DNA of 64,000 nucleotides from Alcaligenes sp. SORT26 (GCF_017377875.1 NZ_CP070975.1:3038001-3102000); one strand, 5' to 3'; numbered from the stretch's first letter, positions 53,167 through 62,335 are shown. Notes: generated from the sequence alone by a model not told the origin. Numbers and translations are program-made.

Positions 53167-54170
53167 GACTGTTTGAGGCTTGTGTGCCGTGTCTGCCCCG
53201 TTTGATGGGGCAGCTCCTTGAAGCGTTGCTGATAGTAGGCAGAAAACCGCCCCAGATGCCCAAAGCCATGCGCCAGTGCCACCTCGGTGACGTTGGGGCG
53301 GGGTCGGTTTTGCAGTACTTGATGCGCGGCGTCCAAACGCAGATTGCGTACCCAGCTCATGGGGGATTGCTGATGGTGACGACGGCACAGCAGATGCAGG
53401 AAGCGGGGGCTCACACCCGCTGCCTGAGCCAGATCATCCAGTGAGATGTTGCTGTGCAAATGCGCCAGCACATAGTTTTTGGCCTGCAGCAGTCGCATTT
53501 GCCCTGCCCGGGCTGCGGCTCCCATGGATTCATCCATTAAAGCCTGCGCGGCTTGCGCATCGGCCGGATGACAGAGCAAGAACAAAGCCAAACTACTTTC
53601 AATATGCTGTGTCCAGCTCGCAAGACGATCACTGTTTTGCGTGGGGAGTAAAAGCAGGTGCTGGATGAGATTTGCCCATTGCGGGCCCATACAGGGGTCC
53701 AGCTTGTAGACACAGCCCCGCGTCATACCCTCTTGCGCCAGCGTCTGATGGCCCACGCCATCAAACAGGCTGTAGGGGATTTTGACGATTAGTTGTTCGC
53801 AACCAGCTTGCCACAAGGTGCGCACATGATGGCGGGGGGACACCACCGCAATATCGCCCGGATAGGCCGTTAATTTGTGATGACCATCGCTGATGAATTC
53901 AGCCGTGCCTTGCAGGGGCATTTGCACCAGACAGAAGTCGCCGAAGGCATCGGCCTGGATTTCCACTTCGGCACCGTAGCCCAGCCGCATCAGGCTGATC
54001 TGGTCAATATCGCGGCGGTAAAGGCTGGTGTTGATGCGCCCTCGACCCCAATGCAGGGCATGCCGGGAAATAGCCCGATTTAATGGCTGATGAGACAGCT
54101 CGGCGCTGTGCGAATGAAAGATTGGATGACGGTACAACACCGACAGATCCAAGCCATTTTCTGCCGACAT
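53163..54170 (-). CDS. AraC/XylS-type transcriptional regulator of the cupin dioxygenase gene
   Basis: A 335-residue regulator with an AraC-binding-like N-terminal domain (LGYGAEVEIQADAFGDFCLVQMP) and a C-terminal double helix-turn-helix (LDDLAQAAGVSPRFLHLLCRR ... VTEVALAHGFGHLGRFSAYYQ). The ATG at 54170 follows AAGGGG; the 14 upstream codons are unlikely. It resembles the regulator at 16368-17345, so the two are paralogues. Its likely target is the direct-repeat operator at 52501-52560. Confidence 0.9.
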   Translation of the reverse strand: MSAENGLDLSVLYRHPIFHSHSAELSHQPLNRAISRHALHWGRGRINTSLYRRDIDQISLMRLGYGAEVEIQADAFGDFCLVQMPLQGTAEFISDGHHKLTAYPGDIAVVSPRHHVRTLWQAGCEQLIVKIPYSLFDGVGHQTLAQEGMTRGCVYKLDPCMGPQWANLIQHLLLLPTQNSDRLASWTQHIESSLALFLLCHPADAQAAQALMDESMGAAARAGQMRLLQAKNYVLAHLHSNISLDDLAQAAGVSPRFLHLLCRRHHQQSPMSWVRNLRLDAAHQVLQNRPRPNVTEVALAHGFGHLGRFSAYYQQRFKELPHQTGQTRHTSLKQS

Positions 54171-54414
54171 TGGGAACCCCTTGTTCCAGAGCATAAGGAT
54201 GCGCGTGACCAATGCCTAGTGTAGAAGTTGCGCGGCTTGGCGTGCATGGGGGCTATCCCTGATCGGGGCTTGGTGGTTTTGGAAATATCCTTTATTTACA
54301 TGTGGATGGATGGTTTTGTTTTTTATTTAAGTTTAAAAGAAATTGGCTGATTTCAGAGAGTGTGGTTTAGGTGTAAAGAAGTGGGTGGCCGGGCCTTAAT
54401 GCCTTGAGCTGATC

Positions 54415-55161
54415 TTAGATAAAGGGACGGATAATCAGTTGCAAACCCAGCACAGCCAGAAACAGCAGCAAGCATTGCTTGAAGCGACGCGGGCTGATGC
54501 GTACGCGGATCTTTTGTCCCAGCCACATACCTAGCAAAGAAGGAATAATCACCAAGGTCGACATGCCTAGCTGACTGAGCTTGAACACATCGTGCATGAA
54601 CAGGCCACCCGCCAGCGCGATGGTAGAGATGGTGAAGGACAGCCCCAGGGCTTGCACCAGCTCGTCCTTGTCCAGATTCAGAGCTTGCAGATACGGTACG
54701 GCGGGCATCACAAAGACGCCGGTAATGCCGGTGACGATACCGGTCACCAGACCAATCAAAGGCGAAAGCCAGGGCTCGAAACGGGGCGACACCGTCAGGG
54801 CGGGGGCGATAAGCGCATAGCCTGCGTAAACCAGCAGTGCGATGCCCAAGGCCATGCCCGATAGTTGTGGCGAGGTACTGGCCAGCAGCGATGCGCCCCA
54901 GAGTGTGCCCAGCACAATGGTCAGCATCATGAACCAGAGCCTGCGCATCAAAGCCAGCATGGACGGCCCGGCAAAGCATTGCCAGACATTGGTGATGAAA
55001 GACGGCAGCACCAGCAAGGCGGCGGCCGACGCGGGTGACATCACCAGGCCCAGCAAGCTCATGGCGACCGTAGGCAGGCCCATGCCGGTAATGCCTTTGA
55101 CCATGCCCGCAACCAGGAAAGTGACGCCAATCAGAAGAAGGAAAGAGAGAGATTCGTGCAT
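54415..55161 (-). CDS. TauE/SafE-family (TSUP) anion exporter, probable sulfite/organosulfonate transporter
   Basis: A 248-residue membrane protein with eight predicted helices in two repeats. The N-terminal repeat contains FLVAGMVKGITGMGLPTVAMSLL and the second contains GLVTGIVTGITGVFVMPAVPYLQAL, the Gly-rich TSUP signatures. TSUP proteins export sulfite or sulfoacetate or import similar anions. Its place 2 kb from the sulfonate monooxygenase genes suggests removal of released sulfite, but it is Met-rich, unlike the sulfur island, so it is probably not co-regulated. It is divergent from a LysR regulator 89 bases away. Confidence 0.86.
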   Translation of the reverse strand: MHESLSFLLLIGVTFLVAGMVKGITGMGLPTVAMSLLGLVMSPASAAALLVLPSFITNVWQCFAGPSMLALMRRLWFMMLTIVLGTLWGASLLASTSPQLSGMALGIALLVYAGYALIAPALTVSPRFEPWLSPLIGLVTGIVTGITGVFVMPAVPYLQALNLDKDELVQALGLSFTISTIALAGGLFMHDVFKLSQLGMSTLVIIPSLLGMWLGQKIRVRISPRRFKQCLLLFLAVLGLQLIIRPFI

Positions 55162-55250
55162 GCCTGTATTGAAGCGTGGCAGGCAGGGGCACACAATGTG
55201 GATTTAAGGCGGTATCCTTCGGTTTATCCGAAGGGTTATCAGGAGTGGAC
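55162..55250. promoter_or_regulatory. Divergent TauE/LysR control region with a palindrome
   Basis: CCTTCGG (55216-55222) and CCGAAGG (55228-55234) form a perfect inverted repeat with a 5-base AT centre (TTTAT), a plausible LysR-type operator that could govern both divergent genes. It lies 16 bases before the LysR ATG. Confidence 0.65.
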
Positions 55251-56144
55251 ATGCGACTGGGTCTGGCAGATCTTCACTTGTTCTTGAGCATTGTGGATGC
55301 AGGCAGCATCACACAGGGGGCGGCACGCGCGAATCTGGCTTTGGCCTCGGCCAGCGAGCGTTTGCGTCGTATTGAGGACGATGCGGGCGTTGCCCTGCTG
55401 GAGCGTCTGCCGCGTGGAGTAGTGACCACGGAGGCGGGTGAGGCTCTGGCCCATCATGCCCGTCTGATGCTGCGTCAGCATGATCTGCTGAAAGGTGAAT
55501 TGCAGGATTTTGCGGTCGGGGCGCGGGGGACCTTGCACCTGTATGCGAACACGGCGGCCTTAACCGAATTTCTGCCGTCCCGTCTGGCACCCTGGTTGGC
55601 GCAACGGCCCAATCTGCATATCGAACTGAAAGAGCGCACCAGCGCTGATATTGCGCGTACGGTTGCTGCGGGCTTGGCCGAGGCCGGTGTGGTGTCGGAT
55701 GCGGTGCAGGCACCGGGACTGGTGCTGGAGCCAGTCGCCAAGGATCATCTGGTGCTGATTATGGCTGCGGCTCATCCCTTGGCGACACACAGCAAATTGA
55801 GTTTGCAGGATGTTCTGCATGAGCCATTCGTGGGCCTGATGCCCGGCAATGCCTTGCAAGACCATATCGACGAACATGCTCGCGCTGCGGGCCATGCTTT
55901 GGCGCAGCGCATCCGCATGAAAACCTTCGAGGGGCTGTGCCAGATGGTGGCCCACGGTGTAGGCCTGGGGATTGTGCCGCAAGGCGTAGCCAGCCGCTAC
56001 AAGCGCCGTCATGGCTTTGTAGCGCGGCCTTTGAGTGACACCTGGGCCAAGCGCTCCTTGTGCCTGTGTTATCAGGACTGGGACGCCCTATCCAAACCCA
56101 TGCAGCGCTTGTTGCAGCATTTGGGGTCGACGAAGGTCTGCTGA
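55251..56144 (+). CDS. LysR-family transcriptional regulator
   Basis: A 297-residue LysR protein with an N-terminal winged helix-turn-helix (FLSIVDAGSITQGAARANLALASASERLRRIE) and the effector-binding domain from about residue 90. It probably regulates the divergent TauE/SafE gene, the usual arrangement for LysR proteins. The ATG at 55251 follows GGAGTGG. Whether it senses sulfite, a sulfonate or an unrelated anion cannot be told. Confidence 0.9.
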   Translation: MRLGLADLHLFLSIVDAGSITQGAARANLALASASERLRRIEDDAGVALLERLPRGVVTTEAGEALAHHARLMLRQHDLLKGELQDFAVGARGTLHLYANTAALTEFLPSRLAPWLAQRPNLHIELKERTSADIARTVAAGLAEAGVVSDAVQAPGLVLEPVAKDHLVLIMAAAHPLATHSKLSLQDVLHEPFVGLMPGNALQDHIDEHARAAGHALAQRIRMKTFEGLCQMVAHGVGLGIVPQGVASRYKRRHGFVARPLSDTWAKRSLCLCYQDWDALSKPMQRLLQHLGSTKVC

Positions 56145-56170
56145 GTCCAAGCTTTTTGCGGGAGCTTATT

Positions 56171-56201
56171 CACTGGCTGCTTGCTTTCCAAGCAGCCAGT
56201 G
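56171..56201. other. 13-bp perfect hairpin after the LysR gene
   Basis: CACTGGCTGCTTG (56171-56183) pairs with CAAGCAGCCAGTG (56189-56201) around a CTTTC loop. No T-run follows on either side. It may be a transcript-stabilising structure or a factor-dependent terminator for the LysR gene. The rest of the gap to 56391 shows no gene. Confidence 0.6.
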
Positions 56202-56391
56202 GGCAGGTGTTAGGCGTAGACCTCGTGCTGGTTTCCGAATTTTCTGTCGGATTCAGCGGCCCGTTTATTTTGTCGCTGGTGCTTTGTAATTCTGTTGTTT
56301 GATTACTTGCTCTAATGCTGGAGCTTATCTTTCTGGCTTTCGCCAAGCGCCCGAGAGGACAAGGCTGACAAAGAGTGGGCTGTTGGTGTAG

Positions 56392-57294
56392 TTACTCCAG
56401 CCCCTCCAGCTTGTGAGCTACAAGCGGCTCCTGCGATTCCGCTGGCTCCGTCAGGCTTACCTTCACTCCAATATCAGCCGGTTTTGCGTAGTGCAGGCTG
56501 CTGGTTACCAAGGCATTCACACCCGTTGCGGCATAGGCGGCTGCATTGCCTGCATGAATCCCGCCTGCTGCCAGAATGGTGACGTTAGGATGCGCCTTGC
56601 GCAGCGCAGGTACGATTTGCGCCAGGGTCTCAGGCGGTACTTTGTCGAACTGCACCACGTCTGCGCCAGCCTGTGCTGCGCTATAGGCTTCGTCCAGATC
56701 CGCCGCTTCAATCACGATTTTCTTTTCGCACAAAGCGTATTTGTGGCGGGCAATCGCACGGCCTACCTCTTCCCAGCCACCCATCAGTGCGCGGTGCTGC
56801 GGGAAGATCAAGATGGTTTCACCCAGGCCCAGGCGATGCGGCATGGCACCGCCCGATAGCGTGGCCTTCAAGGCCAGTTTGCGCACACCAGGCGCATGTT
56901 TGCGGGTGGTCAGCACGGCCACCGAGGCATTCACCGTTTGCACAGCTTGCACGACTTGATGCGTCAGGGTGGCGATACCGCAGGCAAACTCCAGCAGGTT
57001 CTGGCCGACCTTCCAGGCGCGCAGCAAGGCTTTGGCGGGGCCTTGCGCCAGCAGGATGGTCTGGCCGGGCATGGCCGCCACGCCGCTGGGGGTGTAGTGC
57101 TGGGTCTGGCCGCCGCAGGAGCGCACAATCTCGGCCACTTCTTCAGTGCCTGCCACACGGATATGGTCACGCACGACGTAACGCAGTGTGGTGTTCTGGT
57201 TGTGCAGGCCCAGCATGTGGCTCGTCAGATCCAGGTAGGACGCATCTTCGCCAATCCATTGGTCGATTTGGCTTTGTTCAAAAAAAACCGTCAT
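56392..57294 (-). CDS. modD: ModD protein (nicotinate-nucleotide pyrophosphorylase-like)
   Basis: A 300-residue protein of the NadC-like phosphoribosyltransferase fold: LLEFACGIATLTHQVVQ, VLTTRKHAPGVRKLALKA (Arg-Lys-His motif binding the phosphoribosyl group), GGAMPHRLGLGETILIFPQH and the ADVVQFDKVPPE/ILAAGGIH barrel strands. ModD proteins occur in some molybdate operons with an undefined function. It overlaps modB by four bases (ATGA), so it belongs to the same transcript. True NadC is unlikely, because nad genes are absent and the context is mod. Confidence 0.86.
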   Translation of the reverse strand: MTVFFEQSQIDQWIGEDASYLDLTSHMLGLHNQNTTLRYVVRDHIRVAGTEEVAEIVRSCGGQTQHYTPSGVAAMPGQTILLAQGPAKALLRAWKVGQNLLEFACGIATLTHQVVQAVQTVNASVAVLTTRKHAPGVRKLALKATLSGGAMPHRLGLGETILIFPQHRALMGGWEEVGRAIARHKYALCEKKIVIEAADLDEAYSAAQAGADVVQFDKVPPETLAQIVPALRKAHPNVTILAAGGIHAGNAAAYAATGVNALVTSSLHYAKPADIGVKVSLTEPAESQEPLVAHKLEGLE

Positions 57295-57956
57295 TTTTGA
57301 TTCCCGTAGCGCCGCAGCGCCCAAAAGCAGGCTAATGCCGTCAGTCCCAGTAACCAGGACAGCGCATTGGCACAGTCTGTGTCGCCATCCAGGACGGCGT
57401 TGTAGATAGATAAAGACAGGGTTTCGGTACGGCCCGCGATATTGCCACCCAACATCAGCGAGATTCCGACTTCGCCTAGCGCCCTGCCGCCCGACAGAAT
57501 CAGGCCTGTGGCCAAGGCGGGCCGCAGCAAGGGCAGCTCCACCCGGAGGAAATAGGACCAGGTGCCGTGGCCCAGCGTGGCCGCTGCTTCACGTAGCCGT
57601 GGCGACAGGCTGTTCATGCTGTTTTGCACGGGTTTGACCATCAAAGGCAGCCCGGCGATAAATGCGGCAATCAACAAGGCCGCGGGCTGAAAAACAATAT
57701 TGGGCGACCAGCCGGTGGCACTGGCCAGCCAGCCCTGTCTGCCCAAGGCAAGCAGCAGCAAATAACCGATGACAATCGGTGGAAAAACCAGCGGTAGACT
57801 CACCAGCGAATCGAGTAATCCGTGGCCTGGGAAGCGTTTTCTGGCCAGTACCCAGGCCAGTGCTACCCCCAGAACCAATTGGGCCACCAGGGTGGCGGCC
57901 AGCACATATACACTCAGGCCCAGCGAGCTGCTGGAGCAGCTCATCCAGGCAGACAT
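57291..57956 (-). CDS. modB: Molybdate ABC transporter permease (ModB)
   Basis: A 221-residue, five-helix permease with LVAQLVLGVALAWVLARKRFPG, SLPLVFPPIVIGYLLLL (the ModB signature) and the EAA loop LREAAATLGHGTWSYFLRVELPL. It transports molybdate in an ATP-dependent complex. The ATG at 57956 overlaps the modA stop by one base; a GTG one codon earlier is an alternative start. No modC follows. Confidence 0.9.
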   Translation of the reverse strand: MSAWMSCSSSSLGLSVYVLAATLVAQLVLGVALAWVLARKRFPGHGLLDSLVSLPLVFPPIVIGYLLLLALGRQGWLASATGWSPNIVFQPAALLIAAFIAGLPLMVKPVQNSMNSLSPRLREAAATLGHGTWSYFLRVELPLLRPALATGLILSGGRALGEVGISLMLGGNIAGRTETLSLSIYNAVLDGDTDCANALSWLLGLTALACFWALRRYGNQK

Positions 57957-58666
57957 CACAGACCGTGGCGCTCAAGAATGGACTTGGCCTTGTCCGAGCC
58001 CAGGAACTGGGTCCAGGAGTGCAAGGCAGGGCTTTCAGGGCGGTCCTTGAGTACGGCCAGACTCAGATCAATCGGGTCGTGACATTGAGCTGGCATGGGC
58101 AGGATGGTGCCCAGCTTGTCCTTGTGGGCCAGCGCTTCGCTGCGGTTGATGAAACCGGCATCCACTTCGCCGTTCAGCAAGTAAGTCGATACTTGCGGCA
58201 GCATGGCGACTTCAATGGTGCGACCATCGGCCTGGATTTTTTCACGTTCCATGCAGGTGGTGGCGGCACGGCCGTAAACCGTTTTCTTGGCATCGCCAAT
58301 GGCAATGCGGGCGTAGCTGGGCTGCTGCAAATCCTGGATGGAATCAATGGTCTTGCCCTTGGGCACGGCCAGCATCAGAGCACCCTGACTGATGTTCACG
58401 AACTGCTGGGCAATGCCCATGGGCTCCAGAAAAAAGCGGTCGCCGATGATGGCGGCAATCTCCGGATTTTGTTCGCTCTGGGCGCGGACCTGCTGCATAT
58501 TGCCAAAGCTGCTTTCCACCGTCAGGCCGGTTTCTTTATTGAAGGCTTCCATCAATTCCGTGACGGGCTTGCGATAGCCTGCACCAGTGGCAATCAGCAG
58601 ATCGGAAGCGTGGGCCGTGGTGGTGATCGCCAGCAGGCAAGCGGCGGAAAACAGCAAAGATTTCAT
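57956..58666 (-). CDS. modA: Molybdate ABC transporter substrate-binding protein (ModA)
   Basis: A 236-residue periplasmic protein with a signal peptide ending TTAHA, then SDLLIATGAGYRKPVTELMEAF, SFGNMQQVRAQ, and GEVDAGFINRSEAL. It captures molybdate or tungstate for ModB. The N-terminal Thr/Ser-rich contact region differs a little from E. coli ModA (ATGAGY where E. coli has an AASL segment), so the ligand preference may differ. It is the first gene of the modABD operon, behind a ModE-like box. Confidence 0.85.
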   Translation of the reverse strand: MKSLLFSAACLLAITTTAHASDLLIATGAGYRKPVTELMEAFNKETGLTVESSFGNMQQVRAQSEQNPEIAAIIGDRFFLEPMGIAQQFVNISQGALMLAVPKGKTIDSIQDLQQPSYARIAIGDAKKTVYGRAATTCMEREKIQADGRTIEVAMLPQVSTYLLNGEVDAGFINRSEALAHKDKLGTILPMPAQCHDPIDLSLAVLKDRPESPALHSWTQFLGSDKAKSILERHGL

Positions 58667-58689
58667 GGGGTTTCCTGTCGGTCTAAATT

Positions 58690-58713
58690 CGTTATGAGTT
58701 CGAGTTTATAACG
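58690..58713 (-). promoter_or_regulatory. ModE-like operator upstream of modA
   Basis: CGTTAT (58690-58695) and ATAACG (58708-58713) are inverted arms separated by exactly 12 bases, the arm sequence and spacing of the E. coli modA operator as I recall it. It lies 24-47 bases before the minus-strand modA ATG, where a ModE-molybdate dimer would repress. Confidence 0.72.
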
Positions 58714-58898
58714 AGAAGGGGCAGACAGGGACTACCAGAGTGCTTTTAGGTCGTGGGTTTGAAAGTGGTTGCAGGTGCTGTGGTTCGACCGCAGGGTTGA
58801 GATGTGTGGAGAGGACGGCAAGCCGCGATCAAGCAGATGTGGTGGAGGGCATGAAAAGGAGGCATTGTCGCCGTGTGAACATGATGTTTTCATGGTCT

Positions 58899-58961
58899 GG
58901 CTCACGGCTCACGGCTCACGGCTCACGGCTCACGGCTCACGGCTCACGGCTCACGGCTCAC
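58899..58961. repeat. Heptanucleotide tandem repeat, nine copies of GGCTCAC
   Basis: Nine uninterrupted copies of the 7-base unit GGCTCAC, followed to about 59003 by degenerate AGCCCAC/AGCCACA variants of the same theme. It lies between modA and the polysaccharide deacetylase gene, outside confident coding sequence. Because 7 is not a multiple of 3, it would give phase-variable frames if transcribed in a gene. No CRISPR features are present. Confidence 0.93.
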
Positions 58962-59026
58962 AGCCCACAGCCACAGCCCACAGCCACGGCCGCAGCCACA
59001 GTTCATAGTTCGTAGCCCACCAGAGC

Positions 59027-59947
59027 TCACGGCAATAATCCCGCCTCTTTCAATAAAGGCTCTTCATAAACGGAGTCTTCGGCGGGATAGCGCAGGTTCG
59101 GCACGTTTTTGGCCTTGGCCAAAGCCCAGATGATGCTTTCCCCGGCAGGCAGCGTATCGGGGGTTTGTGCATACAAGGGGTCCTGAAACGCCGTCTCTGT
59201 TGATGTGATGGTCCAACCCTTGGCGGTGAATGCCGCGATCACATCCGGCAATGCAGCCGCATTGATCTGGTTGGTATGCAAGAGGATCACATGAGCCGGG
59301 CTGCGTCCCAGAACCTCTTGCGCAAGTTGATCGTAGTAGCTGGCACGATCCAGCAGGTGAAGGATGTACTGCTCCTTCACGCGTTCTGCTTTGGCACTGT
59401 TGCCCGCTTGCACATGATCCGCAAAGACTCGGCTGTAGTACCAGTCGCTGGCATCAATGGATACGGGCGCACTCTTGTAATCATGCTCCGCCATCCATTG
59501 ACGGAAGCCGTCGCGCTTGGTGATGGTGTCTCCTTCCTTCAAATAAGGAAAGCGCAGCATGGGGGTGAAGGTGGGCAGACTTTTGAACGCGGCATCAGCA
59601 ACTTGCACGTCTGCAATGAAGTCCTCCAGGCTGAGCGCCGGGTCGGCCAAGCTTTTATGGCTGGCGGTATGGTTGCCGACCTTATGCCCCTCCCTTGACC
59701 AGGCTTGGACCAGCCCCAGTCCCTCTTCCCCGCCCATGCGGGCTAGCGAGGGGAACAGAGTTGCCTTGATCTTGTGATCCCGCAGGCTGGTCAATATTTG
59801 CTCATTCCATTGATTGGCTTGTGGCTGCGTGTTGGGGTTGAAGCCGTCATCAAAACTGAGGGCCAGGGTTTGAGCGGAGGCCCACGTCGCGCAGAGAGCC
59901 AGAGCAGCCGTAGCCAGGACATGAAGGGGAGAAAAACGGAAAGCCAT
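59027..59947 (-). CDS. Polysaccharide deacetylase (NodB-homology domain)
   Basis: A 306-residue exported protein with signal peptide ending TWASA, then the NodB motifs: LALSFDDGF (motif 1, Asp-Asp), GNHTASHKSL (motif 2, His-x-x-x-His metal site), LRFPY (motif 3) and VILLHTNQINAAAL (motif 5 His). It de-N-acetylates a glycan or peptidoglycan in the periplasm. The ATG at 59947 was chosen over 60010 because the longer N-terminus is Cys-rich and out of character. It sits between the tandem repeat and the glcB terminator, apparently a single-gene unit. Confidence 0.85.
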   Translation of the reverse strand: MAFRFSPLHVLATAALALCATWASAQTLALSFDDGFNPNTQPQANQWNEQILTSLRDHKIKATLFPSLARMGGEEGLGLVQAWSREGHKVGNHTASHKSLADPALSLEDFIADVQVADAAFKSLPTFTPMLRFPYLKEGDTITKRDGFRQWMAEHDYKSAPVSIDASDWYYSRVFADHVQAGNSAKAERVKEQYILHLLDRASYYDQLAQEVLGRSPAHVILLHTNQINAAALPDVIAAFTAKGWTITSTETAFQDPLYAQTPDTLPAGESIIWALAKAKNVPNLRYPAEDSVYEEPLLKEAGLLP

Positions 59948-60087
59948 GCGGAAACGGAGGGTGCAAAAAGAGTGACAAAAACAGTGACAGAAACAGGCAA
60001 GCTTGCCCAAGCCTTGTCAGCATGCAGGGCGGCAAGCGGCGGTGCAAGTTAGTAGTTATCGCAAGGGGCGAATCAGAAGACGAAAAA

Positions 60088-60123
60088 AATCCCCATCCTG
60101 AACCAGCAAGATGGGGATTTTTG
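60088..60123 (-). terminator. Terminator of glcB
   Basis: AAATCCCCATC (60088-60098) pairs with GATGGGGATTT (60110-60120), with A and T runs on the flanks. On the minus strand it follows glcB and ends in a U-tract; it also insulates the deacetylase gene. Confidence 0.88.
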
Positions 60124-60169
60124 GGGGCACCCGCCACCCGGAGTCAGGCTCCGGGCGACATCGTGTGCT

Positions 60170-62335
60170 TTAGGCTTGAGCGGCTTTGAATGCCAGACGC
60201 CATTGGTGCAGCAAAGGCTCGGTGTAGCCGTTAGGCTGTTCCAGACCCTTCAGAACCAGATCCTGAGCGGCGCGGAAAGCAAAGGAGCCTTCAAAGTTGC
60301 CGGCCATGTTCTGGTAGGCTGGGTCGCCCGCGTTTTGCTGGTCCACCACCGCCGCCATGCGTTGCAGCGTTTCAACCACTTGTGCGTGGGTGACGATGCC
60401 GTGCAGCAGCCAGTTGGCGATGTGCTGGCTGGAGATACGCAGAGTAGCGCGGTCTTCCATCAGGCCCACGTCATGGATGTCAGGCACTTTGGAGCAACCC
60501 ACGCCCTGATCAATCCAGCGAACCACGTAACCCAGGATGCCCTGAGCGTTGTTGTCCAGTTCTTCCTGGATTTCCTTGGCGGACCAGCTTGTGTCGGTCG
60601 CCACAGGAATAGTCAGGATGCTGTCCAGGTAGTCGTTGGTGTCGCCTTCCAGACCTTTCTGGACTTCGACCACATTGACTTGGTGGTAGTGCAAGGCGTG
60701 CAGCGTAGCAGCGGTAGGCGATGGCACCCAGGCGGTGTTGCCACCGGCCTTCACGTGACCAATCTTTTGCTCCAGCATTTCAGCCATCAGGTCAGGCATG
60801 GCCCACATGCCTTTACCAATCTGGGCACGACCGCGCAGGCCGCATTGCAGGCCGATCTGGACGTTGTTGCGCTCGTAGGCAGGCTGCCAGTCAGCTTGTT
60901 TCATGTCGGCCTTGCGCACTACGGCGCCAGCTTGCATGCAAGTGTGGATTTCGTCGCCAGTACGGTCCAGGAAGCCCGTGTTGATGAACACAACGCGCTC
61001 GGTGGCCTGGGCAATGGCTGCCTTCAGGTTCACGCTGGTGCGGCGCTCTTCGTCCATGATGCCCAGCTTGACGGTGTTGGGAGCCAGACCCAGCAGGCCT
61101 TCCACACGGTCAAAAATTTCGCTGGCAAAGGCCACTTCGTCAGGGCCGTGCATTTTGGGTTTGACGATGTACAGCGAGCCGCTGCGCGAGTTTTTCTTCA
61201 GTTCCAGATCGCGCATGCCAATCAGGGTGGTGATCACGGCGTCCAGGATGCCTTCAGGGATTTCGCGACCTTCGCCGTCAACAATGGCGGGGTTGCTCAT
61301 CAGGTGGCCGACGTTACGCACGAACATCAGGGAGCGGCCAGCCAGAGTCTGGGTCGCGCCTTTCAGGTCGGTGTATTGGCGATCATCAGCCAGACGGCGG
61401 GTAAACACCTTGCCGTCTTTCTTGATTTCTTCGGTCAGCGAACCTGTAACCAGACCCAGCCAGTTGCGGTAGGCCAGGACCTTGTCGTCGGCGTCCACGG
61501 CAGCCACGGAGTCTTCGCAGTCCATGATGGTGGTCAGGGCCGATTCCAGGGCGATGTCTTTCACGCCAGCCGGGTCGGTCTTGCCGATGGGGCTGTTGGG
61601 GTCGATCTGCAGTTCAAAGTGCAGGCCGTTGTGCAGGAAGACGATGGCTTCTGGTGCGTCAGGCTGACCACGGTAACCCAGCAGGGTCGATGGGTCTTTC
61701 AGGCCGGTGGTGCCGCCGTTCTCCAGGGTGACGCGCACAGCGCCGTCAGCGATGGTGTAGGAGGTAGCCTGGTCGTGGCTGCCTTGAGCCAGAGGAATGG
61801 TGTCGTTCAGGAACTGACGGCCAAAGGCGATAACCTTGGCACCGCGCACGGCGTTGTAGCCACCGCCACGTTGGGCACCGTCGGTGTCAGGAATGGCATT
61901 GGTGCCGTACAGGGCGTCGTACAGGCTGCCCCAGCGTGCGTTTACGGCGTTCAGCGCGTAACGTGCATTCATGATGGGCACAACGAGCTGAGGGCCACCT
62001 TGTTCGGTGATTTCGGTATCGACGTTAGCGGTGTTGACCTTAACGGAGGCAGGAGCCTCTTTCAGATAGCCGATGGAGCCCAGAAAGCTCTTGTAGGCGG
62101 CCATATCGCTGATGGGGCCTGGGTTGGCACCGTGCCATTTGTCCAGTTCCACTTGCAGGCGGTCACGTTCGGCCAGCAAGGCGCGGTTTTTAGGTGCCAG
62201 GTCATGGACCAGCTTATCGAAACCAGCCCAGAAGGCTTCGGAGGAGATACCTGTGCCGGGCAGGGCTTCTTGTTCGATGAACTGATGAAGCACCTCGGCG
62301 ACTTGCAATCGCTGGCAGGAGATTCGAGTGGTCAT
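60170..62335 (-). CDS. glcB: Malate synthase G
   Basis: A 721-residue enzyme (E. coli GlcB has 723) that condenses glyoxylate and acetyl-CoA to malate in the glyoxylate cycle. Diagnostic segments: [45 protein letters not shown], the [15 protein letters not shown] acidic site binding Mg2+ and glyoxylate, [20 protein letters not shown], and the CoA/catalytic C-terminal part with [38 protein letters not shown]. It stands alone. The 200 bases upstream carry a possible operator. Confidence 0.96.
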   Translation of the reverse strand: MTTRISCQRLQVAEVLHQFIEQEALPGTGISSEAFWAGFDKLVHDLAPKNRALLAERDRLQVELDKWHGANPGPISDMAAYKSFLGSIGYLKEAPASVKVNTANVDTEITEQGGPQLVVPIMNARYALNAVNARWGSLYDALYGTNAIPDTDGAQRGGGYNAVRGAKVIAFGRQFLNDTIPLAQGSHDQATSYTIADGAVRVTLENGGTTGLKDPSTLLGYRGQPDAPEAIVFLHNGLHFELQIDPNSPIGKTDPAGVKDIALESALTTIMDCEDSVAAVDADDKVLAYRNWLGLVTGSLTEEIKKDGKVFTRRLADDRQYTDLKGATQTLAGRSLMFVRNVGHLMSNPAIVDGEGREIPEGILDAVITTLIGMRDLELKKNSRSGSLYIVKPKMHGPDEVAFASEIFDRVEGLLGLAPNTVKLGIMDEERRTSVNLKAAIAQATERVVFINTGFLDRTGDEIHTCMQAGAVVRKADMKQADWQPAYERNNVQIGLQCGLRGRAQIGKGMWAMPDLMAEMLEQKIGHVKAGGNTAWVPSPTAATLHALHYHQVNVVEVQKGLEGDTNDYLDSILTIPVATDTSWSAKEIQEELDNNAQGILGYVVRWIDQGVGCSKVPDIHDVGLMEDRATLRISSQHIANWLLHGIVTHAQVVETLQRMAAVVDQQNAGDPAYQNMAGNFEGSFAFRAAQDLVLKGLEQPNGYTEPLLHQWRLAFKAAQA

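Noticed and set aside
58899-59003. Tandem repeat considered as a CRISPR array
   Set aside because: The unit is 7 bases without spacers and there are no cas genes.
58740-59015. Open frames reading through the GGCTCAC repeat as a Ser-Arg-Leu-Thr-Ala-His-Gly repeat protein
   Set aside because: Two overlapping frames exist only because the repeat lacks stops; no ribosome-binding site and no conserved flanks. Treated as a microsatellite, not a gene.
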